Shown piece by piece: positions 30,885-38,807 of a DNA stretch of 47,407 nucleotides (positions within the stretch are counted from its first letter, which is position 1; each line of letters begins with the position of its first letter). Origin of the DNA: an uncultured Bacteroidia bacterium (GTDB lineage Bacteria > Bacteroidota > Bacteroidia > Bacteroidales > UBA932); assembly GCA_902789445.1 (NCBI GenBank), contig CADAOB010000026.1:1-47407 (forward strand). The letters run 5' to 3'. The position numbers and the translations under genes are program-made. The notes beneath the pieces were generated by a model. The model ran no database searches. It saw only the letters and a list, made by a program, of their open reading frames with translations, and was not told the origin of the DNA.

Positions 30885-33347
30885 ATGGAAAGGAATTATT
30901 CGAATGAGATCAAAATCGTGCTCAACTACGCGCTTGAAGAAGCGGCGCGGCTGGGCAGTTATATAGCCACGCCCGACCATCTGTTCCTCGGGATCCTGCG
31001 TTTCCGCGAGTCGGATGCCGTGAAAATCCTCGAGAGCCTGGGCATGGATATCCGGAAGGTGAAAAAGGAGATTGAGGACAAGATTGCGGCTCCGGCCCCG
31101 ATTCCCTTCGGACAGCGCGGTTCCATCTCGCTGAGCGACAAGTCGCAGGAGATCCTGCTCTCCTGCCAGCGGATGTACGGCGCCGCCGCCACCCCCGCCC
31201 AGCTGATGGCCGGGATCCTGATGCAGTGGCACGGGGCCTGCACGACGGCCCTGGAAAACAGCAATATCCCGCTCGACAAGCTGCCTGCCAAACTGCAGGA
31301 AATCATGGAACAGGCCATGATGTCCGACGCCGGCGGCGTGTCCGAAGACGCCGCTGACGAGGCAGGACCGGCTGCTGCCACGCCCGGCCGGGGAGGTGAC
31401 AAAAAGTCACTGGTTGAATCCTATGGCTTCGACATGACCCGGGCCGCCCTGAGCGGGGAACTCGATCCGGTGGTCGGCCGCGAGGCGGAGATCGAGCGGC
31501 TGGCCCAGATCCTGAGCCGCCGCAAGAAAAACAACCCGGTGCTCATCGGCGAGTCCGGATCCGGAAAATCCGCCGTCGTCGAAGGGCTGGCCCTGCGCAT
31601 CGCGTCGAAGGACGTGCCGCGTTCGCTGCTCTCGAAACGCATCATCTCACTGGATATGGGATCGCTCGTGGCCGGTACGAAATACCGCGGCCAGTTTGAA
31701 GAGCGTGTCAAGGCCATTCTCGCCGAGATCAAGAAGAATCCCGACCTGATCCTGTTTATCGACGAACTCCACACCATCGTGGGGGCCGGCAGCACGCCGG
31801 GTTCGCTGGATGCGGCCAACCTGCTCAAACCGGCCCTGGCCCGCGGCCAGATCCAGTGCATCGGCGCCACGACGCTCGACGAATATCGCGAGCATATTGA
31901 AAAGGATGCGGCACTGGAACGCCGTTTCCAGAAGATCCTGGTGGAACCGACCGACTATGCCCAGACTCTGGCCATCCTCAATGGGATCAAGGGACGCTAT
32001 GAAGAATACCACCATGTCCGCTATACGGACGCGGCCATCAAAGCCTGCATCACGCTGTCGCAGCGCTATATTTCAGACCGTTGCCTGCCGGACAAGGCCA
32101 TCGACGTGCTGGACGAGGCGGGTGCACGGGTCCACATCGGCGACATGAAGGGATCGGACGAAGCCGTCCGGCTGGAGAGCGACCTGGAACCCATCCGGGC
32201 CGAAAAGCGCAGCGCCGTCAAGGCGGGCGACTTCAAGCGGGCGGCCGAGCTTCGGCAACTTGAAAAAGAGAAAGAACAGGCGGTGGCGGCAGCCGTGCAG
32301 GCGGCTTCTGCGGACGAGGAGGCCTACCAGACCGTGGATGAGGATACCGTGGCCCGCGTGGTTTCGGTGATGACCAACATTCCGGTTTACAAGGTCGCCG
32401 AGAATGAGGGGACGCGGCTGATGAAGATGGAAGAAGTGCTGCGGGGTGTGGTCGTCGGGCAGGACGAAGCGGTGTCGAAGGTCGTCAAGGCGATCCGGCG
32501 GAACCGGGCCGGGCTCAAGGACCCGAACAAGCCCATCGGAACCTTCCTCTTCCTGGGGCCGACCGGTGTGGGCAAGACACATCTGGCCAAGAAGATAGCA
32601 GAGTATATGTTTGATTCGGCCGACAGCATCATCCGGATCGATATGAGCGAATACGGAGAGAAATTCTCCTCCAGCCGCCTCATCGGGGCGCCTCCGGGCT
32701 ATGTGGGTTACAATGAGGGCGGCCAGCTCAGCGAGCAGGTCCGCCGCAAACCTTATTCGGTTGTGCTGCTCGACGAGGTGGAAAAGGCCCATCCCGACAT
32801 CTTCAACCTGCTGCTGCAGGTCTTGGACGAAGGCCGCCTGACGGACAGTTCGGGCCGCTACATCGATTTCAAGAACACGATCCTGATCCTGACGTCGAAC
32901 GTCGGCAGCCGGGAACTGAAAGATTTCGGTCGCGGCATCGGTTTCTCCACGGGGACCGAAGACCGGACGGCTTCTCAGAACGCCTTGATCGACAAGGCGC
33001 TCGGCAAGGTATTTACCCCGGAATTCCTCAACCGCCTGGACGAACAGATCTATTTCAACGCCCTGTCGCAGGAGGATATCTACCAGATCATCGACATCGA
33101 ACTGCGGGAACTGCATGGCCGGATGGCTGAATTGGGCTATTCGCTTTCCATCGACAAGACAGCCAAGAAGTTCATCGCCGACGTGGGTTACGACCCGAAG
33201 TTCGGCGCCCGGCCGCTCAAGCGTGCCATCCAGCGCTATGTCGAGGATCCGGTCTCGGAGGTCATCATCGAAGGCGTTCCCGCCGGTGCCAAGCTGAAAG
33301 TCAAGCTCGGCAAGGACAAGAATTCCACGACGGTCGTAGTGGCTTGA
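30885..33347 (+). CDS. clpC: ATP-dependent Clp protease ATPase subunit ClpC
   Basis: 820 residues. ClpC unfolds proteins and feeds them to ClpP. The N-domain (MERNYSNEIKIVLNYALEEA, two Clp_N repeats) is followed by the first AAA+ module, with Walker A GESGSGKSAV near residue 221 and Walker B LILFIDELHT. An UVR-like middle segment comes next (AVKAGDFKRAAELRQLEKEKE), then the second AAA+ module with Walker A GPTGVGKTHL near residue 558, and the C-terminal ClpB_D2-small domain. The start at 30885 is preferred because the ClpC family begins with this Asn/Tyr-rich sequence; the in-frame extension to 30792 spans the promoter. It is divergent from gyrA. Confidence 0.95.
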   Translation: MERNYSNEIKIVLNYALEEAARLGSYIATPDHLFLGILRFRESDAVKILESLGMDIRKVKKEIEDKIAAPAPIPFGQRGSISLSDKSQEILLSCQRMYGAAATPAQLMAGILMQWHGACTTALENSNIPLDKLPAKLQEIMEQAMMSDAGGVSEDAADEAGPAAATPGRGGDKKSLVESYGFDMTRAALSGELDPVVGREAEIERLAQILSRRKKNNPVLIGESGSGKSAVVEGLALRIASKDVPRSLLSKRIISLDMGSLVAGTKYRGQFEERVKAILAEIKKNPDLILFIDELHTIVGAGSTPGSLDAANLLKPALARGQIQCIGATTLDEYREHIEKDAALERRFQKILVEPTDYAQTLAILNGIKGRYEEYHHVRYTDAAIKACITLSQRYISDRCLPDKAIDVLDEAGARVHIGDMKGSDEAVRLESDLEPIRAEKRSAVKAGDFKRAAELRQLEKEKEQAVAAAVQAASADEEAYQTVDEDTVARVVSVMTNIPVYKVAENEGTRLMKMEEVLRGVVVGQDEAVSKVVKAIRRNRAGLKDPNKPIGTFLFLGPTGVGKTHLAKKIAEYMFDSADSIIRIDMSEYGEKFSSSRLIGAPPGYVGYNEGGQLSEQVRRKPYSVVLLDEVEKAHPDIFNLLLQVLDEGRLTDSSGRYIDFKNTILILTSNVGSRELKDFGRGIGFSTGTEDRTASQNALIDKALGKVFTPEFLNRLDEQIYFNALSQEDIYQIIDIELRELHGRMAELGYSLSIDKTAKKFIADVGYDPKFGARPLKRAIQRYVEDPVSEVIIEGVPAGAKLKVKLGKDKNSTTVVVA

Positions 33348-33350
33348 TTC

Positions 33351-33436
33351 CTTGCCTGTGAAGCCCCTTCACATCCGCTACGGCTATTCGCACAAACCAC
33401 CGCGCAAAAACTCCGTGAAGGGGCTTCACAGGCAAG
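33351..33436. repeat. 22-bp perfect inverted repeat with self-palindromic arms, 42-nt loop
   Basis: The arms 33351-33372 and 33415-33436 are exact reverse complements. Each arm also contains its own small palindrome, GTGAAG-NNN-CTTCAC. It starts 3 nt after the clpC stop, so it may end the clpC mRNA, but no T-tract follows. It could also be a REP-like element or a protein binding site. Confidence 0.75.
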
Positions 33437-33518
33437 AAGGAGTTGTTTCGTGGCAGATAAATGTTTGATTATTAGTATTTTTATAATAAATTGCATGCTT
33501 TAAGACGCACAACCGATA

Positions 33519-34283
33519 ATGAGCAAAGTCATGAATATCAAAAGTTTATGTGCCACACTTCTTGTGGCGTTTGGGCTGATTTCGGCCACCAGTTTTTCTT
33601 ATGCACAGGATTGGGGTGGTTTGCAGCGGTTTGCGGCTGCGAATGCGGCCCTCGCGGAGCCGGTGGACGGCCAGCCGCGGGTGGTGCTCATGGGCGATTC
33701 CATTACGGAGGAGTGGCTGCGTTTGCGGCCTGATTTCTTCTCGTCCAACGGCTATGTCGGCCGGGGCATCAGCGGCCAGGTATCCGCGCAGATGCTGGTC
33801 CGTTTCCGGCAGGATGTCATCGATCTCCATCCAGCGGCGGTGGTCATCAATGCCGGGACCAATGATGTGGCTGAAAACCAGGGTCCTTATGATGAGGATT
33901 TTACGCTCGGGAACATCATCTCCATGGTCGAACTCTCGCGTGCAAACGGGATTGCCGTCGTCTTGACATCCGTGCTGCCCGCCGCCCGTTTCTCCTGGCG
34001 TCCGGCGCTGACCGATGCCGTCGACAAGATTGCGGCGCTCAATGTCCGGATCCGCGCCTATGCGCAGGAGCAGGGAATTCCCTATGTGGACTATTACACC
34101 CCGATGGTCGTGTCCGATCCTTCCCGTGCACTCAATTCCGCTTATTCCAATGACGGAGTCCATCCCGTTCCCGCCGGCTATGAAGTCATGGAGCCCCTGG
34201 TGAAGGAAGCCATCGCCACCGCGCTCGAGAATCGCAGCGTCGCCTCAGACGACGACGGCTGCTGCTGTTGTTGCTGCCGTTGA
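33519..34283 (+). CDS. Secreted SGNH/GDSL-family hydrolase with a poly-cysteine C-terminus
   Basis: 254 residues, with a signal peptide (LCATLLVAFGLISATSFSYAQ). A second ATG at 33531 is equally possible as the start. The SGNH blocks are complete: block I VLMGDSITEEW (Ser nucleophile), block II GRGISGQ (Gly), block III INAGTNDV (Asn) and block V DGVHPVPAGY (Asp and His). Enzymes of this set remove acetyl or acyl esters, often from polysaccharides or lipids. Its position gives no substrate clue. The last residues are DDDG followed by six Cys and Arg, coded by a TGC/TGT run that continues as a degenerate repeat past the stop. This tail is not part of the SGNH fold. Confidence 0.87.
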   Translation: MSKVMNIKSLCATLLVAFGLISATSFSYAQDWGGLQRFAAANAALAEPVDGQPRVVLMGDSITEEWLRLRPDFFSSNGYVGRGISGQVSAQMLVRFRQDVIDLHPAAVVINAGTNDVAENQGPYDEDFTLGNIISMVELSRANGIAVVLTSVLPAARFSWRPALTDAVDKIAALNVRIRAYAQEQGIPYVDYYTPMVVSDPSRALNSAYSNDGVHPVPAGYEVMEPLVKEAIATALENRSVASDDDGCCCCCCR

Positions 34284-34328
34284 TGCGCTGCCGCTGTCGC
34301 TGCCGTTGTCTCTGATTTTTTCGCTGCA

Positions 34329-35219
34329 ATGTACGCATCAGATAATCAAGGGTTTATGAAAGTTGATCCCCCTCAAAACGAGGGGGATCAGCTTACGCAA
34401 CGTTCTGATAATCAAGCGTGTCCGTTGCAGCGCAAGAGCCAGCAGCGCGAGAATCTGCAGCGCAAGAATCGCTTGCTGGCAGAAATGCTCCGGCAGGCGG
34501 ACCCATCGCAGGTGGCCGGCCTGTCGCGTTTCTTCAAGACCGGCCCCGGACAGTATGGGGAAGGGGATCAGTTCCTGGGCATCAAGGTCCCGGTGACCCG
34601 CCGGGTCGTGAAGTCCTGTTGGCGCGAAGTCGGGCTGGACGATTTGGAAGAGTGCATCCGAAGCGAATATCACGAAATCCGTCTGGCCGCGTTGCTGACG
34701 CTGGTCCAGCTGTTTTCTGCTGCAAAAAGAGGCCCGCGCACGCTGTCCTGCCCGCCCCGATCGGGTGTCTTGCAGGCGGATTGTGTCGATTTTTATCTTG
34801 TCCATACGGAATTCATCAACAACTGGGACCTGGTCGATCTGTCCTGTTATCCGCTGCTCGGCACGTGGTTGCTGGACAAGGACCGGCGGCTGCTCTATGA
34901 ACTGGCCCGGGACGGGAAAACGATCTGGGAGCAGCGCATCGGTATCGTCAGCACCATGACTTTCATCCGCCACGGACAGCTCGACGACACCTTCGCCATC
35001 GCCGACATCCTGCTCCACCATCCCCACGACTTGATTCACAAAGCCGTCGGCTGGCTCCTCCGCGAAGCCGGCAAGCGTGACGAAGATGCCCTCAAGGCCT
35101 GGTTGCAGGCGGATGGGTCCGGGGCAGAACCCCGTTATCAGTCCATGCCCCGCACGATGCTTCGCTACGCAATTGAAAAATTCCCCGAATCCGTCCGTCA
35201 GCAGTATCTTCGTCGTTAG
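34329..35219 (+). CDS. DNA alkylation repair protein, AlkD-like HEAT-repeat family
   Basis: Up to 296 residues; the family usually has about 215-240. The core starts near RQADPSQVAGLSRFFKTGPGQYGEGDQFLGIKVP and continues with HEIRLAALLTLVQLF, TEFINNWDLVDLS, LLDKDRRLLYELA, ERIGI-type helices and KAVGWLLREAGKRD. These are the helical repeats that wrap DNA and excise alkylated bases. The start is uncertain. The ATG at 34329 adds a low-complexity Q/R/K-rich leader that includes the hairpin at 34364-34390. TTG codons at 34425 or 34473, or the ATG at 34485, give a more usual N-terminus. An insert of about ten residues follows LVQLFSAAK. Confidence 0.82.
   Translation: MYASDNQGFMKVDPPQNEGDQLTQRSDNQACPLQRKSQQRENLQRKNRLLAEMLRQADPSQVAGLSRFFKTGPGQYGEGDQFLGIKVPVTRRVVKSCWREVGLDDLEECIRSEYHEIRLAALLTLVQLFSAAKRGPRTLSCPPRSGVLQADCVDFYLVHTEFINNWDLVDLSCYPLLGTWLLDKDRRLLYELARDGKTIWEQRIGIVSTMTFIRHGQLDDTFAIADILLHHPHDLIHKAVGWLLREAGKRDEDALKAWLQADGSGAEPRYQSMPRTMLRYAIEKFPESVRQQYLRR
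34341..34416. repeat. 10-bp direct repeats flanking an 11-bp-stem hairpin
   Basis: GATAATCAAG occurs at 34341-34350 and 34407-34416, each preceded by ACGCA a few bases upstream. Between them TGATCCCCCTC (34364-34374) and GAGGGGGATCA (34380-34390) form a perfect 11-bp stem with a 5-nt loop. The element overlaps the open 5' extension of the AlkD-like gene. Confidence 0.6.
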
Positions 35220-35239
35220 CGGGGATGCTCCTTGGCGGA

Positions 35240-36115
35240 CTAGCGCGCTACGCGGCGGTTCTGGAGGATGACGGAGAGGACGATCAGCGTCAGGCCGAGC
35301 CAGAACGACCAGCCGACTTCGCGCGTTTCGTGGAAGAGGAGTGCCGCCAGGGCGATGCTGTACACGGGTTCCAGGTTGTAGGTCAGGTTGACGGTGAAGG
35401 CCGAGAGTTTCCGCAATGCCTGGAGCTGGAAGAGGAAGGGGACTACGGTCAAGACCGAGCCCAGCAGCAGGAGCCAGATCCAGTCGTCCCCCGCCGGCAG
35501 GATGGGTTCGGCGGGCAGCACGGTGGCTTGAAGCGGAATACAGAGGGTCAGGAACAAGGCCCCGCCGATCAGTTCCCAGAGAAGCATGGTGGGCGTATCC
35601 TGCCCGGTGCGCGCGGCTACTTTGACATTCAGGATGGCAAAGATGGAGTAGAGGGCTGCCGACAGCAGGCCGAGGGCGATGCCGAGCCGGTAGCGGACGT
35701 CCAGGCTGAAGATCAGCAGGACACCGGCGATGGAAATGAAACTGATGAGAACCTCTTTCCAGGAAACCCGCGTCCGCTTGATCAGCGGTTCGAACAGGGT
35801 GGTGAAGAAGCAGGAAGTGGCGATGCAGGCTACGCCGATCGATACGTTCGCCGTCTGGATGCTGGCGAAGAAGGCTACCCAATGCAAGGCCAGCAGCACG
35901 CCGCAGCCGGCAATCTGCCGCATGTCCCGATGCCCGACCCGGTGCAGGCGCCCCATGGACCCCAGCACGAGGACGAGCGTGACAATGCTGATCAGCATCC
36001 GGTACCAGACCAGCGGCAGGCCGCTGAGCGAGATCATCCGGCCGAAGATCCCGGTCCAGCCGGCGAGGAAGACGGCGGTGTGGAGGAGGATCAGGGTACG
36101 GGTATTCTCTTTCAT
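35240..36115 (-). CDS. EamA/DMT-family membrane transporter
   Basis: 291 residues with ten hydrophobic segments, arranged as two EamA repeats (residues about 7-137 and 145-286). SIGVACIATSCFFTTLFEPL and NLTYNLEPVYSIALAALLFHE are the repeat motifs with the conserved Pro before the last helix of each half. It should export or import small metabolites across the inner membrane; the substrate is unknown. It lies 26 nt downstream of the small nucleotide-enzyme-like gene on the same strand, so both may be on one mRNA. It converges on the AlkD-like gene with a 20-nt gap. Confidence 0.88.
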   Translation of the reverse strand: MKENTRTLILLHTAVFLAGWTGIFGRMISLSGLPLVWYRMLISIVTLVLVLGSMGRLHRVGHRDMRQIAGCGVLLALHWVAFFASIQTANVSIGVACIATSCFFTTLFEPLIKRTRVSWKEVLISFISIAGVLLIFSLDVRYRLGIALGLLSAALYSIFAILNVKVAARTGQDTPTMLLWELIGGALFLTLCIPLQATVLPAEPILPAGDDWIWLLLLGSVLTVVPFLFQLQALRKLSAFTVNLTYNLEPVYSIALAALLFHETREVGWSFWLGLTLIVLSVILQNRRVAR

Positions 36116-36141
36116 GGCCAGATAGATTGCCTGCGCCTCTT

Positions 36142-36570
36142 TTAACGGGCGAGGATGTCGAGGATGCCGTCGATGCTGTCCACGACGGCATCGAACAATT
36201 TGTACATCAGTTCCGGCTCCTGCTTTTCAGGAATATAGACCACGGTCTTGATACCCTTTCCGGCGAACCAGCCGGCTTCGGTGTGGGCGCTCCGGCCGCA
36301 GGGAAGCACCAGGACGCAGGCGTCGGCCCATTCCATCGCCCGGAAGTCCGCCTGAAAGCCCTTCTCCGCCACAGGATGGTCCAGATGTCCGATGTACTCG
36401 CGGGCCGTCCATTCCTGCCACCGTGCATCGACATCCGCCCAGTGGAATCCGCCGGGATTCTCGGCAGGATTGCGGAAATCATAGACTTCGTGCCCGGCTT
36501 CGCGCAAGCGTGCGACGACATCGGGCTGATAGGGGTTGCGCCAGCTGGAGGCAACGTAAACTTTGGCCAT
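36142..36570 (-). CDS. Nucleoside 2-deoxyribosyltransferase-like small protein
   Basis: 142 residues from the ATG at 36570. KVYVASSWRNPYQPDVVARLREAGHEVYDFRNP is a Rossmann-like first unit. DFRAMEWADACVLVLPCGRSAHTEAGWFAGKGIKTVVYIP matches the region of the nucleoside 2-deoxyribosyltransferase superfamily that carries the conserved Asp and Glu (here D in WADAC and E in HTEAGW). Activity and substrate are not certain; the family also includes nucleotide N-glycosidases. The long frame to 36660 spans the promoter and is rejected. It is divergent from the carbonic anhydrase gene. Confidence 0.65.
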   Translation of the reverse strand: MAKVYVASSWRNPYQPDVVARLREAGHEVYDFRNPAENPGGFHWADVDARWQEWTAREYIGHLDHPVAEKGFQADFRAMEWADACVLVLPCGRSAHTEAGWFAGKGIKTVVYIPEKQEPELMYKLFDAVVDSIDGILDILAR

Positions 36571-36594
36571 GGAAATTATCTTTTTTGCAGAATG

Positions 36595-36602
36595 CGAAGA
36601 TA
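36595..36602 (-). promoter_or_regulatory. -7-like element of the deoxyribosyltransferase-like gene
   Basis: The minus strand reads TATCTTCG, one base from TAnnTTTG, 24 nt before the ATG. Confidence 0.45.
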
Positions 36603-36615
36603 ATGACTTTTCTAG

Positions 36616-36623
36616 TAACTTTG
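36616..36623 (+). promoter_or_regulatory. -7 promoter element of the carbonic anhydrase gene
   Basis: TAACTTTG, 5 nt before an ATG at 36629 and 23 nt before the in-frame ATG at 36647. It forms a divergent pair with 36595-36602. Confidence 0.6.
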
Positions 36624-36628
36624 TAGAA

Positions 36629-37183
36629 ATGATCAAAAAAGAGACTATGATCGACGACATCCTTCAATATAACCGGCAATTCGTGGCTGACAAGGGCTAC
36701 GAGCCCTTCATCACCGACAAATATCCGGCCCGGAAACTGGCCGTGCTCACCTGTATGGACACGCGCCTTACGGAACTCCTTCCCAAGGCCTTGGGCCTCA
36801 AGAACGGCGATGCCAAGATCATCAAGAACGCCGGCGGACTCATCCTGTCGGAAACGGATTCGGCCATCCGTTCGCTGCTGGTGGGCATCTACGAACTGGG
36901 CGTCCGGGAAGTGATGGTGGTGCATCATTCAACCTGTGGCGCCTGCCATATGAGCTACGACGCCTTCCGCCCGCACATGCTCGAACACGGCATCTCCGAG
37001 GAGACGCTCGCCGAATGGGAGGCCAAAGGCGTGGCTGAGTGGCTCGAAGGCTTCCACGATACGGAAGCCTCCGTCCGCCGGACCGTGGCCGTCATCGTCC
37101 ACCACCCGCTGGTGCCCGAAGACGTCGTCGTCCGCGGTTTCATCATCGATTCGGTGACCGGCGCACTGACCGAAATCAAGTAG
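36629..37183 (+). CDS. Beta-class carbonic anhydrase
   Basis: 184 residues from 36629, or 178 from 36647. It interconverts CO2 and bicarbonate. Zinc ligands, numbered from 36647, are Cys36 with the Asp38-Arg40 dyad in LTCMDTRL, His94 and Cys97 in HHSTCGAC. The spacing (CxDxR, then HxxC) is that of the beta class. Residues IIKNAGG and GIYELGVREVMVVHH are conserved. The first ATG would be leaderless behind TAACTTTG, while the second has an A-rich stretch before it typical of Bacteroidota initiation, so the start is unresolved. The downstream membrane protein begins 18 nt later. Confidence 0.9.
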   Translation: MIKKETMIDDILQYNRQFVADKGYEPFITDKYPARKLAVLTCMDTRLTELLPKALGLKNGDAKIIKNAGGLILSETDSAIRSLLVGIYELGVREVMVVHHSTCGACHMSYDAFRPHMLEHGISEETLAEWEAKGVAEWLEGFHDTEASVRRTVAVIVHHPLVPEDVVVRGFIIDSVTGALTEIK

Positions 37184-37201
37184 TCAAAAAACAGCAAGTC
37201 A

Positions 37202-38782
37202 ATGGGTGCCCTCCTGGAAAAGACAGGTTCCGTCTTCCGGCAGCTTCGCCGGAGTTTTACGACATTCCCCGTCGAGACGCTCCTCGGCGTAACGTATTTC
37301 ATCTTGTTTCTGTATAGCCGGTACAAAGAAGTGTCCGATGTGACATTCCTGGCCTTTTTCCCGCTGTATGTACTGACCTATTCCTTCCATCAGCTCAAGT
37401 GGAAGGTGCCATATCTCCTTTCGTATTTCCTGTGGATTCCCGTCATGCTATTCTGTCCGGAATCCGAATGGGGGATCGGCATCGCCTGGCTGCTGGCCGC
37501 CATTCTGCTGGTGGCTGGCTTCCGGAGAATGGAGGATGAGGCTTTCGCGGGAAACCTCCTGCATGTTGTCAAACAGTTGGCGATCGCCTTTTTGCTGGGC
37601 GGCGTGCTGTTGCTGCTTGCCGAGGCGATCGTGGGAACGATTGACCTGCTGTTCTCGAAAGATCATTTGCCGGATATTTGGTTCATGGCTCCTGCCTCGT
37701 TCGTCGGCTTTGTCGTAATCCCGTTGCTTTGCTGTCTCCTTGTCTCAGAAGTGCCGGACGAGGAAGAATACCGTCTCATGGGCATCTTGACCGACAAACT
37801 GCTGACGCCTGCTCTGCTGATATATACGCTTATCCTGTATGCTTATGCGGTTTTGATCCTTTTCCAATGGAAACTGCCGGACGGCGGTGTGGCTTATATG
37901 GTAACGGCATTCATAGCCCTTGCGCTGCTGACCCTCCTCTTGCGTACCCACTATGGCAACCGGCCTGTGTCTTGGTTTTTTGATCACCTGACACTGGTTG
38001 CCATTCCGCCGATGGTCCTGCTGTGGATCGGGATGGTGCGTCGTATCTCGGATTACGGGCTGACTACGCAAAGGGTTTATCTATTGGCATTGGTACTCCT
38101 GCTGACGTTGTTCCTGCTCTTGCTGCTCCGCCGACGCCCCTGGACCTTCCAGCCGATGGCGCTGATTCTGGCGGTAGTGACCATGCTGCTTACCTATATC
38201 CCAGGCTTTTCTGCGAAAGATTTCGGAATCCGCAGCCAGCAGAAGCGTCTGGCGAAAATCCTTCCCAGTGTCCTGGTCGATGGCCGATTCCCGGATTCGG
38301 TCGATCCAGCTTTGGAAAAGACCTGGCTGCAGATCGCGGATGCCTGGCAATATCTGCAAGCAAATATGCGTGCTTCGGAATTTAAGGAACAGTATGCCGT
38401 GTATGGTAATTGTCCGGTATTTGAAAACCGATGGGGAAATCTTTCCGAAAAGGAGCCCAGCAAAGAAGCCGTGATGCACCAGTTGACGGGAGCGGTTGAT
38501 TTGGGTGAATATACGATTCTTGTGCCTGCGCGGCATTACTTCTGCCGCCGGGATTCAGCGGCGTTTTGTTTCCTGGCCGAGGATTCTGCGGACGAAGTGT
38601 TGCTTCGGTGTGACATTTTGAACCGATTGAATGAACAGGTCCCTGACGAGCAATTACTGATTTATGAGAACGGCCGCTATATGGCTGTATTCGAAATGAT
38701 TATCGATTATAGGGGCTCCGGCCGCGATCCGGTCGAAAATTTTATGACATCCGGACCGAGTCTTTTCAAAAAACCCGAATAG
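37202..38782 (+). CDS. Multi-span membrane protein, possibly DUF4153 family
   Basis: 526 residues. The first 340 or so contain about ten hydrophobic segments, beginning FPVETLLGVTYFILFLY and including the segment before LLAEAIVGTIDLLFSK. The last 170 residues are soluble and probably face outside (KRLAKILPSVLVDGRF, then LTGAVDLGEYTILVPARHYF). This arrangement resembles Bacteroidota DUF4153 proteins, whose function is unknown; the assignment is by pattern only. It follows the carbonic anhydrase by 18 nt and is probably co-transcribed. It is somewhat less GC-rich than its neighbours. Confidence 0.6.
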   Translation: MGALLEKTGSVFRQLRRSFTTFPVETLLGVTYFILFLYSRYKEVSDVTFLAFFPLYVLTYSFHQLKWKVPYLLSYFLWIPVMLFCPESEWGIGIAWLLAAILLVAGFRRMEDEAFAGNLLHVVKQLAIAFLLGGVLLLLAEAIVGTIDLLFSKDHLPDIWFMAPASFVGFVVIPLLCCLLVSEVPDEEEYRLMGILTDKLLTPALLIYTLILYAYAVLILFQWKLPDGGVAYMVTAFIALALLTLLLRTHYGNRPVSWFFDHLTLVAIPPMVLLWIGMVRRISDYGLTTQRVYLLALVLLLTLFLLLLLRRRPWTFQPMALILAVVTMLLTYIPGFSAKDFGIRSQQKRLAKILPSVLVDGRFPDSVDPALEKTWLQIADAWQYLQANMRASEFKEQYAVYGNCPVFENRWGNLSEKEPSKEAVMHQLTGAVDLGEYTILVPARHYFCRRDSAAFCFLAEDSADEVLLRCDILNRLNEQVPDEQLLIYENGRYMAVFEMIIDYRGSGRDPVENFMTSGPSLFKKPE

Positions 38783-38807
38783 TCGTCATCCGTCTTTTGG
38801 GAAAAGG

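Noticed and set aside
34364-34390. Intrinsic terminator of the SGNH hydrolase gene
   Set aside because: The stem is strong but no T-tract follows on either strand.
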